This document shows positions 62,754-64,000 of a stretch of DNA of 64,000 nucleotides, in pieces. Source of the stretch: Desertivirga xinjiangensis (GTDB lineage: Bacteria; Bacteroidota; Bacteroidia; Sphingobacteriales; Sphingobacteriaceae); the NCBI RefSeq assembly GCF_024436435.1, contig NZ_JAFMZP010000001.1, positions 806,001 to 870,000 of the forward strand. Direction: 5' to 3'. Numbering within the stretch: position 1 is the first letter of the stretch; every line of letters begins with the position of its first letter. The position numbers were made by a program, and so were the translations under genes. Under the pieces are notes generated by a model. The model did not search any database, was not told the origin of the DNA, and was given only the letters and a program-made list of their open reading frames with translations.

Positions 62754-63998
62754 TTAAGCTCCGAGCGGGAAATTAAATACGAATCGCATGCCGTCAGGAG
62801 TTATACCTTCTATCCGCGCCATTCCGTTTGAGGATAAGGCAAGTGCAGCATCCAGCTCTGCGGAGCTGTTTACCGCGCGGCCGTTAACCCTGGTGATAAC
62901 CGTGTTCCTGGGTATCCCGGCTCTATCAAAGAAACCACCACTGACTACAGCCGTTACAAGCAGGCCTGCATTAAGTCGGTAATACTGTTTTATGTTTGAA
63001 GGTAGCGGTCCGAAGCTTGCACCAAGTTTTTCCTGTAAAGCACCAGCATTATTGCCAGAGAGCTTTGCGGAGGCTTCCGCCCCTTTCAGGGTCACATTGG
63101 CGTTGCCGGTCTTTCCATTCCGGAGAAAAGACAATTGTATCTTATCTCCGGGACGATGCCTGGCTATGCGCTCTGAAAACTCTGCGGAGGAAGCTACTTT
63201 TGTACCGTCGATGCTTTGGATGACATCCCCTGCTTTTAAGCCTGCAGAGGCAGCAGCACTACCTGCCTGGACCCCGGTGATATACACGCCCTGTATAGAC
63301 GCGGGATTGATCCCTTGTTGTCTAAGCAGTTGTTCTTCTGCCGAAGGAGCCGGGAAGCTTACACCGAGGTAACCCCGTCTTACTTCTCCGTAGCTTCGCA
63401 GATCGTTTACCACTTTCTTGGCGAGGTTAGCCGGAATAGCGAAGCCATAGCCTGCATAACTCCCGGTTTGTGAGGCAATGGCAGCATTGATGCCAATGAG
63501 CTGGCCTGAGGCATTTACCAGGGCTCCGCCACTGTTTCCTGGGTTTATGGCTGCATCTGTTTGAATGAACGATTCAATAGCGGTACTTGCGCCGGCATTA
63601 TCCGAAGAATTGCCAGGCTCCCGCTGGCCGAGAATTCCTATACTTCGGCCTTTAGCACTGATAATACCTGCTGTGACCGTAGAATTTAAGGAGAGGGGGT
63701 AACCAACGGCTAATACCCATTCGCCCACTTGCACCTCGTCGGAATTTCCCATTCCTATTACAGGGAGGTTGTTGCCCTCAACTTTAATAAGTGCAAGGTC
63801 GGTGCTTGGATCCCGGCCGATCAGCTTTGCCTGGAATGACCGGCGATCTGTAAGAGAAACATTGATGTTTGTAGCATTTTCTACTACATGGTTATTAGTA
63901 ACGATATAGCCGTCTGGCGATATAATAACTCCGGATCCGGAGGCTCTTGATGGGCTGCTGCCCTGCGGAGATCCAAACAATTCTTCCAGCGGGTTCCT
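62754..63998 (-). CDS. HtrA/Do-family periplasmic serine protease (5' end outside window)
   Basis: About 415 residues are in the window; the frame continues past the right edge (RNPLEELFGSP is still coding), so signal peptide and start are missing. The triad is complete: His in VTNNHVVEN, Asp in DPSTDLALIKV and Ser in NPGNSGGALVN. Two PDZ domains follow (from about GEVRRGYLGVSF and from about SFGPLPSNIKQYYRL). It degrades or refolds damaged envelope proteins, as DegP/DegQ do. The active-site sequence shows no defect. Confidence 0.92.
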   Translation of the reverse strand, partial: RNPLEELFGSPQGSSPSRASGSGVIISPDGYIVTNNHVVENATNINVSLTDRRSFQAKLIGRDPSTDLALIKVEGNNLPVIGMGNSDEVQVGEWVLAVGYPLSLNSTVTAGIISAKGRSIGILGQREPGNSSDNAGASTAIESFIQTDAAINPGNSGGALVNASGQLIGINAAIASQTGSYAGYGFAIPANLAKKVVNDLRSYGEVRRGYLGVSFPAPSAEEQLLRQQGINPASIQGVYITGVQAGSAAASAGLKAGDVIQSIDGTKVASSAEFSERIARHRPGDKIQLSFLRNGKTGNANVTLKGAEASAKLSGNNAGALQEKLGASFGPLPSNIKQYYRLNAGLLVTAVVSGGFFDRAGIPRNTVITRVNGRAVNSSAELDAALALSSNGMARIEGITPDGMRFVFNFPLGA

Positions 63999-64000
63999 CG

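Overview
The window is chromosomal DNA of a Bacteroidetes bacterium, most likely a Sphingobacteriaceae (Pedobacter-like) soil or water organism. The evidence is a SusC/SusD pair under a one-protein hybrid two-component regulator, type IX secretion (T9SS) sorting domains, a PorP/SprF protein, several AraC regulators with membrane-spanning N-termini, and -7 promoter boxes of the TAnnTTTG type. No tRNA, rRNA, CRISPR array or prophage was seen.

Left accessory region (1-9000). After the tail of an outer-membrane protein come two kinds of locally duplicated module. Module A is a roughly 2 kb unit: a strongly structured, apparently transcribed element, then an unknown 143-codon gene on the + strand, then a convergent Rpn-family PD-(D/E)XK nuclease gene. 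It occurs nearly complete at 773-2775 and 6851-8773. A third copy lacks its left part (2787-3802), and a nuclease relic lies at 8875-8959. Only the first nuclease gene is intact. In both full copies the structured element carries one 10-base segment three times (forward, reverse complement, forward), and differences between the copies are matched at all three places. Module B is a gene for a 47-56 residue hydrophobic peptide behind a conserved palindrome and promoter, convergent with a membrane AraC regulator. It occurs as a pseudogene (3951), a full module (4470-6047) and a second peptide gene with a regulator relic (6494-6780).

Surface-chemistry cluster (9058-16325): an acyl carrier protein, a KAS III-like synthase, an SDR reductase, a family 2 glycosyltransferase and a GNAT acetyltransferase form a tight + strand run. 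A convergent aminotransferase plus Asp/Asn-hydroxylase-like pair and a TMTC-like membrane glycosyltransferase with TPRs follow. This could make or transfer an acylated amino sugar. Next is a 2177-residue adhesin-like T9SS type B cargo with nine 255-bp repeats, followed by its likely PorP/SprF partner.

Carbohydrate region (24332-44598): a GH2 enzyme on the + strand faces a - strand polysaccharide utilisation locus reading SusC, SusD, a DUF5017-like lipoprotein, GH88, heparinase II/III-type lyase, sialate O-acetylesterase-like enzyme and a T9SS type A secreted protein. A divergent hybrid two-component sensor sits beside SusC. The enzymes point to an acetylated, uronic-acid-containing polysaccharide.

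Right region (44776-64000): mixed functions, including histidine kinases, two tandem membrane AraC regulators, an M23 peptidase, an MFS transporter, an AlkB-like dioxygenase, GNAT, DUF763, an iron alcohol dehydrogenase, an EamA transporter, two methyltransferases and an HtrA protease cut by the window edge. Two decayed genes are present: a thiamine-diphosphate enzyme with its middle deleted and the tail of a DUF4143 ATPase. Across the window, MITE-like palindromic elements of about 140-165 bp with CTGTCC...GGACAG ends occupy intergenic gaps.
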